Source of the DNA: Bacteroidota bacterium
Lineage (GTDB): Bacteria > Bacteroidota > Bacteroidia > Bacteroidales > VadinHA17
NCBI GenBank assembly: GCA_030628785.1
Contig: DAOVQI010000231.1
Location: 1 to 5,803 of the forward strand
Direction: 5' to 3'
DNA length: 5,803 bases
The translations under genes and the position numbers were made by a program. Positions 1 through 5,803 of the stretch are shown piece by piece. Each line of letters opens with the position of its first letter. Position 1 is the first letter of the stretch. Under the pieces are notes generated by a model that was not told the DNA's origin, searched no databases, and saw only the letters and a program-made list of their open reading frames with translations.

Positions 1-139
1 GTCGAGGAGAAAAAGAAAAAACAAACACGGATTCAGGTCGAGAATGTCAACGGTAAGTGGCCGGAAGACTATATCTTCAAGACGGGCAAAAGGCAGGACA
101 AAACTTTCAGTATCAGACGAACCACGGCATAAAGTTTAA
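1..139 (+). CDS. rpmH: 50S ribosomal protein L34, C-terminal part (5' end outside window)
   Basis: Reading from base 2 gives 45 codons and a TAA at 137-139. The peptide contains the L34 signature in order: RKRKNKHGFRSRM, a GRK segment, RRAKGR, and the ending LSVSDEPRHKV. L34 is a very small, very basic protein of the large ribosomal subunit that binds 23S rRNA. Bacterial L34 proteins are usually about 44-53 residues and begin MKRTFQPS; the first visible residue is a serine that fits S8 of that start. Only about seven residues are therefore missing to the left, and the whole protein would be about 52 residues. The arginine- and lysine-rich composition explains why this stretch is less A/T-rich than its surroundings. 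A second frame (from base 1, stop at 130-132) is also open but resembles nothing I know and is taken as a shadow. A terminator follows 28 bases downstream, so this gene ends its own transcription unit. Confidence 0.95.
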   Translation, partial: SRRKRKNKHGFRSRMSTVSGRKTISSRRAKGRTKLSVSDEPRHKV

Positions 140-166
140 CATACAAAATAACCTCACGTTTAATTG

Positions 167-203
167 AAAAAGTAAAGGGAAGATTTTCCTTTACTTTTTT
201 TTT
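167..203 (+). terminator. Rho-independent terminator after rpmH
   Basis: The arm AAAAAGTAAAGG (167-178) pairs perfectly with CCTTTACTTTTT (188-199). The stem can extend inward by a G-T and two A-T pairs around a three-base loop, giving about 15 base pairs. A run of nine T residues (195-203) forms the end of the right arm and the tail. This is a textbook intrinsic terminator for plus-strand transcription. It lies 28 bases after the rpmH stop and separates rpmH from the PASTA gene. The A-rich left flank would give a T-run on the other strand too, but no minus-strand gene ends here. Confidence 0.9.
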
Positions 204-251
204 CGATCCATTTTTATCATCATAAAATAAAAAAGAGACACTTGAAAACTG

Positions 252-284
252 ATTGGTTACAATTCCAATATAATTTTATCTTTG
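252..284 (+). promoter_or_regulatory. Bacteroidota-type promoter for the PASTA-T9SS-rluD cluster
   Basis: TATCTTTG at 277-284 matches exactly the -7 element TAnnTTTG used by the primary sigma factor of Bacteroidota. An ATTG at 252-255 (consensus TTTG) lies 21 bases upstream of it, at the upper edge of the usual -33 to -7 spacing. Transcription would start near 288-292, leaving a leader of roughly 55 bases before the start codon at 346. The site lies after the rpmH terminator, where a promoter is expected. The motif match is seen directly; activity is inferred. Confidence 0.6.
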
Positions 285-345
285 CCTTACCGTTTTGCTA
301 ATTAGAGTCTATCTATTAAGTAATTTTTTATGTTCCGGATAAATC

Positions 346-1188
346 ATGGAATTTTTACGGTTTTTAATCAGCAAAGTATTCCTTAAGAACTTATTTTATG
401 CCATCGTTTTCTTTGTTTTTATAGTTCTCGGGACATTACTATGGTTACACCTTTATACTCATCATGGTATGGCAAGGCCTGTGCCTGATTTTACCGGAAA
501 AACCCTTGAGGAAATTGAAAACACAGCCCGGGAACATAAACTCCGGTATAAAATCGTTGATTCGGTTTATACAAATGCTGTTGACAAGGGTTCGGTATAT
601 GAACAAAATCCCAAATCCGGATTTAAGGTTAAAAAATGGAGAACTGTTTTCCTCACTCTAAATGCATTTAACCCGGAAATGGTAAAGATGCCAAACCTGG
701 TTGGGCTTACCTATCGCCAAGCAAAAGCAATTTTAGAAACGACTGGGTTGAAAATAGGGATGCTAAGCTACGTGCCCGATATTGCCATAAACAATGTTTT
801 GGAGCAAAAATTCAAAGGAGAGGCTATTGAGGAAGATGAGCTTATAGAAAAGGGATCAAGTATTGATCTGATTTTAGGGAAAGGACCCAGTAACGAAACA
901 ACTCTTGCTCCAAACCTAATTTCGTTTACTATGGAGGTTGCCAGGCAAAAAATATTAAATGTTTCCTTGAATCTTGGTGCTTTTATTTTTGACGAAACGG
1001 TTAAAGACCAGGAAGATTCTTTAAACGCCTTCGTCTGGAAACAAAATCCTGAATTCAATGTTAAGAATCCGGTTCAATTGGGCTCACCTGTATACATTTG
1101 GTTAACCACCGATTCTGCCAAATTGCCCCAACCAGATACTTTAACCGTAGTTCAACATGAATTTGATGGAGAAGCTTCGAATTATTAA
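346..1188 (+). CDS. PASTA domain-containing single-pass membrane protein
   Basis: The 280-residue protein has a short cytoplasmic N-terminus, one hydrophobic membrane segment (about residues 16-37) and an extracytoplasmic part. That part is built of three PASTA-like repeats, at about 44-107 (starting PVPDFTGKTLEEI), 113-180 (MPNLVGLTYRQAKAIL) and 187-256 (APNLISFTMEVARQKI). Each has the pattern P-x-(F/L)-(x)-G/S-x-T followed by an Ala- or Glu-rich helix and a C-terminal strand; the third is the most divergent. PASTA domains are known from the penicillin-binding proteins and Ser/Thr kinases of Gram-positive bacteria, where they sense or bind peptidoglycan or muropeptides. Here there is no kinase or transpeptidase domain. 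The protein is therefore probably a periplasmic, inner-membrane-anchored wall-binding or scaffold protein. The nearby ddl fits a cell-wall role. The ATG at 346 is preceded by A/T-rich sequence without a Shine-Dalgarno motif, which is normal for this phylum. It directly precedes the membrane segment. The 3' end overlaps the next gene by 32 bases in another frame. Exact function unknown. Confidence 0.92.
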   Translation: MEFLRFLISKVFLKNLFYAIVFFVFIVLGTLLWLHLYTHHGMARPVPDFTGKTLEEIENTAREHKLRYKIVDSVYTNAVDKGSVYEQNPKSGFKVKKWRTVFLTLNAFNPEMVKMPNLVGLTYRQAKAILETTGLKIGMLSYVPDIAINNVLEQKFKGEAIEEDELIEKGSSIDLILGKGPSNETTLAPNLISFTMEVARQKILNVSLNLGAFIFDETVKDQEDSLNAFVWKQNPEFNVKNPVQLGSPVYIWLTTDSAKLPQPDTLTVVQHEFDGEASNY

Positions 1189-3034
1189 CCATATCGCCCT
1201 TATTTTTTTATTCTCTGTCAATTTTTCCTTTGGTCAGGAAAAAATTGCGGGATTACATGTTAATGGCATAGTAAAAAATTATTATCAAAACCTATCTAAA
1301 TCCAAAAAACTAAAAGGTGTACAAGCCACCGATACCGTAGAGCTTCCGTTTTTTGAAGATTTTTCAAAAAATATGGTTTACCCCGACACCAAATTATGGA
1401 CCGATCGTTTCGCCTTTATAAATTACACATACGGGATAAATCCTGTTTCAATAGGAGTGGCCACCCTCGATGCCATTGATTTTACCGGCGCCATTTACCC
1501 AAATGCAAATTCAACCGGTTTTAAAGCCGATGAGCTGACCTCAAATCCCATTAACCTGGCCTATTCCCCAACATCAAATATTTACCTGAGTTTCTATTAT
1601 CAGCCCCAGGGCATTGCAGATCCCCCTGAATTCAGGGATTCTCTTGTACTTGAATTTTATTCTCCAAATGACACATTATGGCATTCCGTTTGGCAAACAC
1701 ACGGAGATACCCTGCATGAATTCAAACAAATTATTATTCCAATTACAAGCCAAAAATTTCTGACAAAAGGTTTCAGGTTCAGGTTTAAAAATTATGCCAG
1801 TTTAACCTCAAACACTTTAATTCCTGGCCTGGTTTACAATTGTGATCACTGGCATCTTGATTATATTAAACTGGATAAAGACCGGAATGAAGGAGATACT
1901 ATACCTCATGATGTAGCATTTGTCAAACCTGCCGGATCATTAATTAAAAATCATGAATCCATGCCCTGGGATCATTTCAGGGAGGCATTCTTAACCGTAA
2001 TGGACGACAGCATCCGAATTAGCTACAAAAATAATGACAACATTGTCAGGAATGTAACCAGAAATTTTGAGATTCGGGATATTTATGAAAACAAAATCGT
2101 CAGATCTTTCAGCGGAGGTGCAGCAAACATCGGACCATGGGAAATTATTGATTACAGTACCATGCCTTTATATACTTATAATAATTCTCCTGGGTCTGAC
2201 TCAGCGTTATTCGAAATAAAAAGCTACCTCATTACCGATGATTTCGACAAAAAAAATAATGACACCCTCTTCTACTTTCAGAAATTCTTCAATTTTTATG
2301 CTTATGATGATGGAACGGCGGAAGCTGGTTACGGATTAAGCGGCCAAAGCATGGATAATGCCATGCTGGCATATCAGTTTTATTCATATAAGCCTGACTC
2401 CTTACGGGCAATACAGATGTATTTTAACCAGTCTTTCGACAATGCGAACCAAAAACAGTTCTATTTAACTGTGTGGGCAGATGATAACGGAACTCCGGGA
2501 GAGGTATTGCTCAGTCAGCAAAGTGAAATACCGGTTTTTGAGGACAGTCTCAATAAGTTTCATACATATATTTTGGATACTGCTGTTTTTGTTTCTGAAA
2601 CCTTCTATATCGGATGGACCCAAATAACCGATGTTTATCTAAATGTTGGGTTCGATCTGAACAGGGTGAAAAACGATAAGGTCTTTTATACGTATGGGGG
2701 AATATGGAATACCTCGGAATGGCCAGGAGCCCTGATGATCAGGCCTGTACTAGGTGCTGATTTAATTTCTAAGGTAAAAAAGATAAATATACAGAACCTG
2801 ATCAGGATTTACCCTAACCCTGCAAAAGACTATATCAGGATAGAATACCTGAAATTTAGTCCATCGGCCAATCCAAGAATTTTTATTTATAACAGCTCTG
2901 GACAACAGGTTTATACAACTGACTATTTTAACCAACCAATAAATATTTCAGACTGGTTACCCGGAATTTATTTTGTCAGGATTATGGAAGGTGGAGTAAT
3001 CCTGGCAAATAAAAAATTTATTGTTATCCGATAA
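1157..3034 (+). CDS. T9SS type A sorting domain-containing secreted or surface protein, function unknown
   Basis: The 625-residue protein starts with a signal peptide: positive residues around K6-R8, a hydrophobic core at about 12-22, and likely cleavage after SFG (residue 26), before QE. The last 78 residues (about 548-625) are a type A T9SS sorting domain. It has the IRIYPNPAKDYIRIEY strand, a central IYNSSGQQVY, then WLPGIYFVRI and a final KKFIVIR. In this system the domain guides export across the outer membrane and is usually removed, with cargo anchored to the surface or released. Residues about 60-240 are rich in aromatic beta-strands (FFEDFS, WHLDYIKL) and may form a jelly-roll or MAM-like module. 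Residues about 375-535 (YAYDDGTAEAGYG, YLTVWADDNGTPGE, TFYIGW) form a second beta-rich module. No catalytic motif was recognised. The ATG at 1157 overlaps the upstream gene by 32 bases. An in-frame ATG at 1166 gives an equally good, shorter signal peptide and may be the real start. Tandem TAA stops close the gene. Confidence 0.9.
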   Translation: MNLMEKLRIINHIALIFLFSVNFSFGQEKIAGLHVNGIVKNYYQNLSKSKKLKGVQATDTVELPFFEDFSKNMVYPDTKLWTDRFAFINYTYGINPVSIGVATLDAIDFTGAIYPNANSTGFKADELTSNPINLAYSPTSNIYLSFYYQPQGIADPPEFRDSLVLEFYSPNDTLWHSVWQTHGDTLHEFKQIIIPITSQKFLTKGFRFRFKNYASLTSNTLIPGLVYNCDHWHLDYIKLDKDRNEGDTIPHDVAFVKPAGSLIKNHESMPWDHFREAFLTVMDDSIRISYKNNDNIVRNVTRNFEIRDIYENKIVRSFSGGAANIGPWEIIDYSTMPLYTYNNSPGSDSALFEIKSYLITDDFDKKNNDTLFYFQKFFNFYAYDDGTAEAGYGLSGQSMDNAMLAYQFYSYKPDSLRAIQMYFNQSFDNANQKQFYLTVWADDNGTPGEVLLSQQSEIPVFEDSLNKFHTYILDTAVFVSETFYIGWTQITDVYLNVGFDLNRVKNDKVFYTYGGIWNTSEWPGALMIRPVLGADLISKVKKINIQNLIRIYPNPAKDYIRIEYLKFSPSANPRIFIYNSSGQQVYTTDYFNQPINISDWLPGIYFVRIMEGGVILANKKFIVIR

Positions 3035-3045
3035 TAAGTCTACCA

Positions 3046-3058
3046 CAGGATTTTCCTG
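3046..3058 (+). promoter_or_regulatory. Possible small hairpin holding a Shine-Dalgarno-like AGGA before rluD
   Basis: CAGGA (3046-3050) and TCCTG (3054-3058) are perfect inverted repeats with a three-base loop, directly against the ATG at 3059. The left arm contains AGGA, eight bases before the start, which would be a plausible ribosome-binding site but would be paired in this hairpin. Bacteroidota rarely depend on Shine-Dalgarno pairing, and a five-pair hairpin is weak, so it may have no function. Confidence 0.25.
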
Positions 3059-4084
3059 ATGAATAAGGAATTAAATAACCGCCAGGAGCTTTATGAACAT
3101 TTCCGCTTTGTTGCAGATCGGGGGCAGAGCCTGTTGAGGATAGACAAATACCTGGTTAACAAAATCGAAAACGTATCAAGGACACGGATTCAAGGTGCTG
3201 CCGTTGCCGGAAACATACTGGTGAATGACAAACCTGTGAAGTCGAATTACCGTGTCAAGCCAGGTGATGTCATTTCCATTGTAATGACCTACCCTCCCAG
3301 GGAAATCGAGATTTTCCCTGAAAATATTCCTATTGATATTGTTTTTGAAGATGACGATTTAATCATTATCAACAAAGCTCCCGGTATGGTAGTCCATCCG
3401 GGACATGGGAACTATTCCGGAACCCTGGTAAATGCTTTAACATATTATTTAAAAGACCTGCCTCTGTTTCAGTCTGGTGAAATACGTCCCGGACTGGTTC
3501 ACAGAATTGATAAAAACACCTCGGGGATCCTTGTCATTGCAAAAACCGAACTGGCACATAATAAGTTGGCCAAACAGTTTTTCGATCACTCGGTTGACCG
3601 GAAATACCTGGCGTTGGTTTGGGGGGACCCGGAAGAAAATGAGGGTGTCATAACTGGGCACATTGGCAGGAACCCAAAAGAACGCACCAGAATGTATGTT
3701 TTTCCCGATGGTTATTTGGGTAAACCGGCCGTAACACACTTTAAGGTCATCGAACGCCTGGGATACATCAGTCTAGTTGAATGCAAACTTGAGACAGGAA
3801 GAACACATCAAATTCGTGTTCATTTTCAATATTATAAACATCCTGTATTCAACGATAATGAATATGGAGGAGACATGATACTTAAAGGTACCACCTTCTC
3901 AAAATACAGGCAATTTGTCCAGAACTGCTTTAAAATCCTTCCCAGACAAGCATTGCATGCCAAATCATTACGTTTCATCCATCCACGGACAAACCAGCCG
4001 GTGTTTTTTGACTCCGATCTTCCTGAAGACATGCAGAAAGTGATTGGAAAATGGAGAAATTACACCAGGAAGGATTATGATTAA
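3059..4084 (+). CDS. rluD: RluD-type 23S rRNA pseudouridine synthase (RluA family)
   Basis: This 341-residue enzyme isomerises uridines in 23S rRNA to pseudouridine. In Escherichia coli RluD acts on U1911, U1915 and U1917 in helix 69. An N-terminal S4 RNA-binding domain spans about residues 24-80 (LLRIDKYLVNK, GAAVAGNILVNDKPVKSNYRVKPGD). The RluA-type catalytic domain follows. It carries INKAPGMVVHPGHGN (104-118), typical of RluD, and the catalytic motif HRIDKNTSG (148-156) with the nucleophilic aspartate D151. It also carries KYLALVWG (182-189) and LETGRTHQIRVHF (244-256). All expected motifs are intact and the length is normal for the family. The gene starts 24 bases after the T9SS gene's stop on the same strand and is probably co-transcribed with it. 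Assignment to the RluD group rather than another RluA member is likely but rests on motif resemblance; the exact target uridines are inferred. Confidence 0.94.
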   Translation: MNKELNNRQELYEHFRFVADRGQSLLRIDKYLVNKIENVSRTRIQGAAVAGNILVNDKPVKSNYRVKPGDVISIVMTYPPREIEIFPENIPIDIVFEDDDLIIINKAPGMVVHPGHGNYSGTLVNALTYYLKDLPLFQSGEIRPGLVHRIDKNTSGILVIAKTELAHNKLAKQFFDHSVDRKYLALVWGDPEENEGVITGHIGRNPKERTRMYVFPDGYLGKPAVTHFKVIERLGYISLVECKLETGRTHQIRVHFQYYKHPVFNDNEYGGDMILKGTTFSKYRQFVQNCFKILPRQALHAKSLRFIHPRTNQPVFFDSDLPEDMQKVIGKWRNYTRKDYD

Positions 4085-4158
4085 ACATTTGGGATGAACT
4101 TAATTATTTTCCCTCGTTTCATATAAATCAAAATTTTGTGACATTTAGTGTTTTAGCC

Positions 4159-4191
4159 TGCCCCGTAAGGAAGAATGACTGTACTGGGGTG
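4159..4191 (+). other. Intergenic hairpin I between rluD and ddl
   Basis: CCCC-G-T-A (4161-4167) pairs with T-A-C-(bulged T)-GGGG (4182-4189), giving seven pairs with one bulged base. Two flanking G-T pairs can be added, and the loop is 14 bases. It starts about 75 bases after the rluD stop. No T-run follows, so it is not a standard intrinsic terminator. Together with hairpin II it makes the 280-base gap (4085-4364) the only noticeably structured intergenic stretch in the window. Pairing is seen in the sequence; any function is unknown. Confidence 0.4.
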
Positions 4192-4226
4192 CTTTCGTGG
4201 CGATAATTATGTTGCCACAAAAACAC
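4189..4226 (+). repeat. Intergenic hairpin II (imperfect inverted repeat)
   Basis: The left arm GTGCTTTCGTGGC (4189-4201) faces GCCACAAAAACAC (4214-4226). GTGGC/GCCAC pairs perfectly, then TTT/AAA and GTG/CAC after two C-A mismatches, with the inner end extended by a G-T and an A-T pair. It overlaps the base of hairpin I, so the two would compete for bases 4189-4191. The left-arm octamer TTTCGTGG can alternatively pair perfectly with CCACGAAA at 4241-4248. The look of this element resembles short palindromic repeats dispersed in intergenic regions of some Bacteroidota genomes; that is an impression, as only one copy is visible here. Confidence 0.45.
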
Positions 4227-4249
4227 AAATTCACGAAATTCCACGAAAA
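4216..4249 (+). repeat. Short CAC(A/G)AAA direct-repeat array
   Basis: Four near-identical octamers stand in a row: CACAAAAA (4216), CACAAATT (4224), CACGAAAT (4232) and CACGAAAA (4242). The first three are spaced exactly eight bases apart and the last ten. The array forms the right part of the structured intergenic element and ends just before the proposed ddl promoter. It could be part of a dispersed repeat or a binding site for a regulator; nothing in the sequence decides between these. Confidence 0.45.
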
Positions 4250-4252
4250 TAA

Positions 4253-4283
4253 TTTCATTTCGATTATAGTTTTGTAATCTTTG
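4253..4283 (+). promoter_or_regulatory. Possible promoter of ddl
   Basis: AATCTTTG (4276-4283) matches the Bacteroidota -7 element TAnnTTTG in all but the first base. TTTC (4253-4256), one base off the -33 element TTTG, lies 19 bases upstream, which is the favoured spacing. Transcription would begin near 4288-4292, leaving a leader of about 75 bases before ddl. A promoter is expected here because the gap after rluD is long, but the match is imperfect and A/T-rich sequence gives such hits by chance. Confidence 0.4.
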
Positions 4284-4364
4284 TAAGTGTGGTTTTCAAT
4301 AATTCAAACTTATGTTAACTTTAAATAACTAATCCGTCATTTGATACAAAAAAGAATCTAGTAA

Positions 4365-5363
4365 ATGAAAACAAATGTTGCAATTGTAGCCGGTGGTGAT
4401 TCCTCAGAATTCATAATTTCTGTTGGTAGTGCTGAGCAGGTTGCAAACCAACTCAGTAAGAATAAATATAATGTTTATACCATTCTGTTAAAAGGTGAGG
4501 ATTGGATACTTAAAAGTGACAAGTTCGGTGATATTCCGGTTAACAAGGACAATTTTTCATGCATATTACAAGGTGAGTTATTGTCATTTGATGTTGTTTT
4601 TATTGCCATTCATGGCACTCCGGGTGAAGATGGTAAATTACAGTCTTATCTCGACCTTATCGGGATACCTTACACCAGTTCAGGAGCATCCGTATCTGCA
4701 TTAACGTTTAACAAATATGCATGCAAAAATTACCTGAAAGAAATTGGTATATACTCAGCCAAAGCAATGCTGATTAGAAAAGGAGATCGTGTTGATGAAG
4801 AAAAAGTGATCCGTACGCTTGGTTTGCCTTGCTTTGTAAAACCCAATAACAGCGGATCAAGTGTTGGAATTTCAAAAGTATCAGGTCAGGACGAGTTAAA
4901 AACTGCCATTAAAAAAGCCCTGGGAGAAGGAGATGAAGTCATCATTGAGGAATTCATAAAGGGAATTGAAATTTCCTGCGGATTGGTTAAAATGCATAAC
5001 AGGGAATTGATCTTTCCGCTTACAGAGATCATAAGTCAAAAGGAATTTTTCGATTATGAAGCAAAATACACCGATGGCATGGCTAATGAAATAACACCTG
5101 CAAGGATATCCGAATATACTACAAGATCCTGCCAGGAATTATCTTCAAAAATATACTCCGCTTTAGGCTGTAATGGGATTGTTAGAATTGATTACATACT
5201 TTCAGAAAATAAACTCTGTTTTCTGGAAATTAATACGGTTCCGGGAATGAGCCCGGAGAGCATTATTCCTAAACAAGCCAGAGCCTATGGAATTGACCTT
5301 GCGGATCTGTATGATCTGGTTATTGAAGATGCATTGTTTCGAAAGAAAAAAGTACATAATTGA
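4365..5363 (+). CDS. ddl: D-alanine--D-alanine ligase
   Basis: This 332-residue cytoplasmic ATP-grasp enzyme joins two D-alanines to make the dipeptide that MurF adds to the peptidoglycan stem peptide. Visible motifs in order are VAGGDSSEF with E15 at the N-terminal substrate site, AIHGTPGEDG (81-90), and CFVKPNNSGSSVGISKV (156-172) with ATP-binding K159 and the serine loop. Further on are EEFIKGIEISCG (195-206), DYEAKYTDG (230-238), RIDY (274-277) and LEINTVPGM (287-295). The last two hold the metal ligands D276, E288 and N290. By analogy with E. coli DdlB the E15/S150/Y216 set corresponds to E15, S165 and Y235. Keeping tyrosine rather than phenylalanine fits a D-Ala-D-Ala product rather than D-Ala-D-lactate. 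All key residues are present and the length is normal. The ATG at 4365 has A/T-rich upstream sequence and begins the expected first strand. The gene lies 280 bases after rluD and converges with gcvP, leaving a 20-base gap. Confidence 0.97.
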   Translation: MKTNVAIVAGGDSSEFIISVGSAEQVANQLSKNKYNVYTILLKGEDWILKSDKFGDIPVNKDNFSCILQGELLSFDVVFIAIHGTPGEDGKLQSYLDLIGIPYTSSGASVSALTFNKYACKNYLKEIGIYSAKAMLIRKGDRVDEEKVIRTLGLPCFVKPNNSGSSVGISKVSGQDELKTAIKKALGEGDEVIIEEFIKGIEISCGLVKMHNRELIFPLTEIISQKEFFDYEAKYTDGMANEITPARISEYTTRSCQELSSKIYSALGCNGIVRIDYILSENKLCFLEINTVPGMSPESIIPKQARAYGIDLADLYDLVIEDALFRKKKVHN

Positions 5364-5383
5364 CCTCTGCCCGGTCCCCTCTC

Positions 5384-5803
5384 CTAATCCTCATACAAAC
5401 CCATTCTGTATTCATCAATTGTAGCACAGGAGCAATTCAGGTTCCGGTCTCCGTAAGCATCATCCACTCTTCCTGCAGCCGGCCAGAGCTTATTTTCTTT
5501 TATCCAATTCAGTGGGTATGCAGCTTTCTTTCGGCTATAGGGATGTTCCCATTTATCCGAAGTAACTGCTTCTGCTGTATGAGGTGCATTTTTCAGGACA
5601 TTGTTCTGCTGATCGTATTTCCCTTCTTTTATTTCCATGATTTCACTATGAATACTGATCATTGTTTGGATAAACCGGTTCAATTCCTGGTATGATTCAC
5701 TTTCGGTTGGTTCAACCATCAAAGTACCATGGACAGGGAAGGAAAGGGTTGGAGCATGAAACCCGTAATCCATTAATCGTTTTGCAATGTCGGCTTCGGT
5801 AAC
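5384..5803 (-). CDS. gcvP: Glycine dehydrogenase (decarboxylating), P-protein, C-terminal part (5' end outside window)
   Basis: The minus-strand frame is open from the right edge to a TAG at 5384-5386 and encodes the last 139 residues. They read from VTEADIAKRLMDYGFHAPT through SFPVHGTLMVEPTESES, LKNAPHTAEAV, PYSRKKAAYPLNW and RVDDAYGDRNLNCSC. These are hallmark segments of the C-terminal domain of the P-protein of the glycine cleavage system. This PLP enzyme decarboxylates glycine and passes the aminomethyl group to the lipoyl arm of H-protein, feeding one-carbon units to folate. The full P-protein is usually about 950-970 residues, so most of it, including the PLP-binding lysine, lies beyond the window. 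The methionine at 5771-5773 is internal, not a start, because conserved residues continue upstream of it. The gene is transcribed towards ddl and ends 20 bases from it, with no hairpin terminator in the gap. Confidence 0.97.
   Translation of the reverse strand, partial: VTEADIAKRLMDYGFHAPTLSFPVHGTLMVEPTESESYQELNRFIQTMISIHSEIMEIKEGKYDQQNNVLKNAPHTAEAVTSDKWEHPYSRKKAAYPLNWIKENKLWPAAGRVDDAYGDRNLNCSCATIDEYRMGLYED

Noticed and set aside
1..132. Open plus-strand frame from base 1 (43 codons) considered as the C-terminal end of an unknown basic protein or transposase.
   Set aside because: The frame shifted by one base reads as ribosomal protein L34 with its full set of conserved segments, so this frame is a shadow.
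768..1058. Minus-strand ORF of 96 codons inside the PASTA gene.
   Set aside because: It is fully antisense to conserved PASTA repeats, with no recognisable protein features.
3449..3739. Minus-strand ORF of 96 codons inside rluD, and another at 3832-4032.
   Set aside because: Both lie opposite the conserved catalytic domain of RluD and look like chance open frames.
4091..4113. GGGA/TCCC inverted repeat just after the rluD stop, considered as an rluD terminator.
   Set aside because: Only four pairs can form, with a loop of about 15 bases and no T-run after it.
4085..4364. Riboswitch or small RNA gene in the rluD-ddl gap.
   Set aside because: The hairpins do not match any riboswitch class I know, and no promoter-hairpin-T-run arrangement marks a small RNA; only the structured element is reported.
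5360..5695. Plus-strand ORF of 111 codons overlapping the ddl stop.
   Set aside because: It lies antisense to the conserved gcvP coding sequence and has a cysteine/phenylalanine-rich, family-less translation.

Overview
The window looks like a chromosomal segment from a member of the phylum Bacteroidota. Four things point there: a protein with a type IX secretion (T9SS) C-terminal sorting domain, a kinase-free PASTA-domain membrane protein, promoter-like sites of the TAnnTTTG type, and start codons preceded by A/T-rich sequence without strong Shine-Dalgarno motifs. I cannot place it below phylum with confidence. All genes are chromosomal housekeeping or envelope genes. I see no phage, plasmid, insertion sequence, CRISPR or RNA gene.

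Layout from left to right. Bases 1-139 hold the 3' part of rpmH (ribosomal protein L34), followed by a strong rho-independent terminator (167-203). A promoter-like site (252-284) precedes a plus-strand cluster of three genes: a PASTA-domain membrane protein (346-1188), a T9SS-sorted surface or secreted protein of unknown function that overlaps it by 32 bases (1157-3034), and an RluD-type 23S rRNA pseudouridine synthase 24 bases further on (3059-4084). A 280-base intergenic region follows, with two adjacent imperfect hairpins and a short CAC(A/G)AAA repeat array. Then comes ddl, D-alanine--D-alanine ligase (4365-5363). Twenty bases beyond its stop, the C-terminal end of gcvP (glycine decarboxylase P-protein) converges on the minus strand and runs off the right edge.

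The likely functional theme is envelope and peptidoglycan biology (PASTA protein, Ddl) next to ribosome functions (L34, RluD). The PASTA, T9SS and rluD genes are probably one transcription unit. ddl probably has its own promoter, since 280 bases with hairpins separate it from rluD. gcvP is a separate, convergent unit of one-carbon metabolism.

I found no convincing undescribed system. The points most worth a second look are the structured repeat-like element between rluD and ddl, the out-of-frame 32-base overlap between the PASTA and T9SS genes, and the unassigned function of the T9SS cargo protein.
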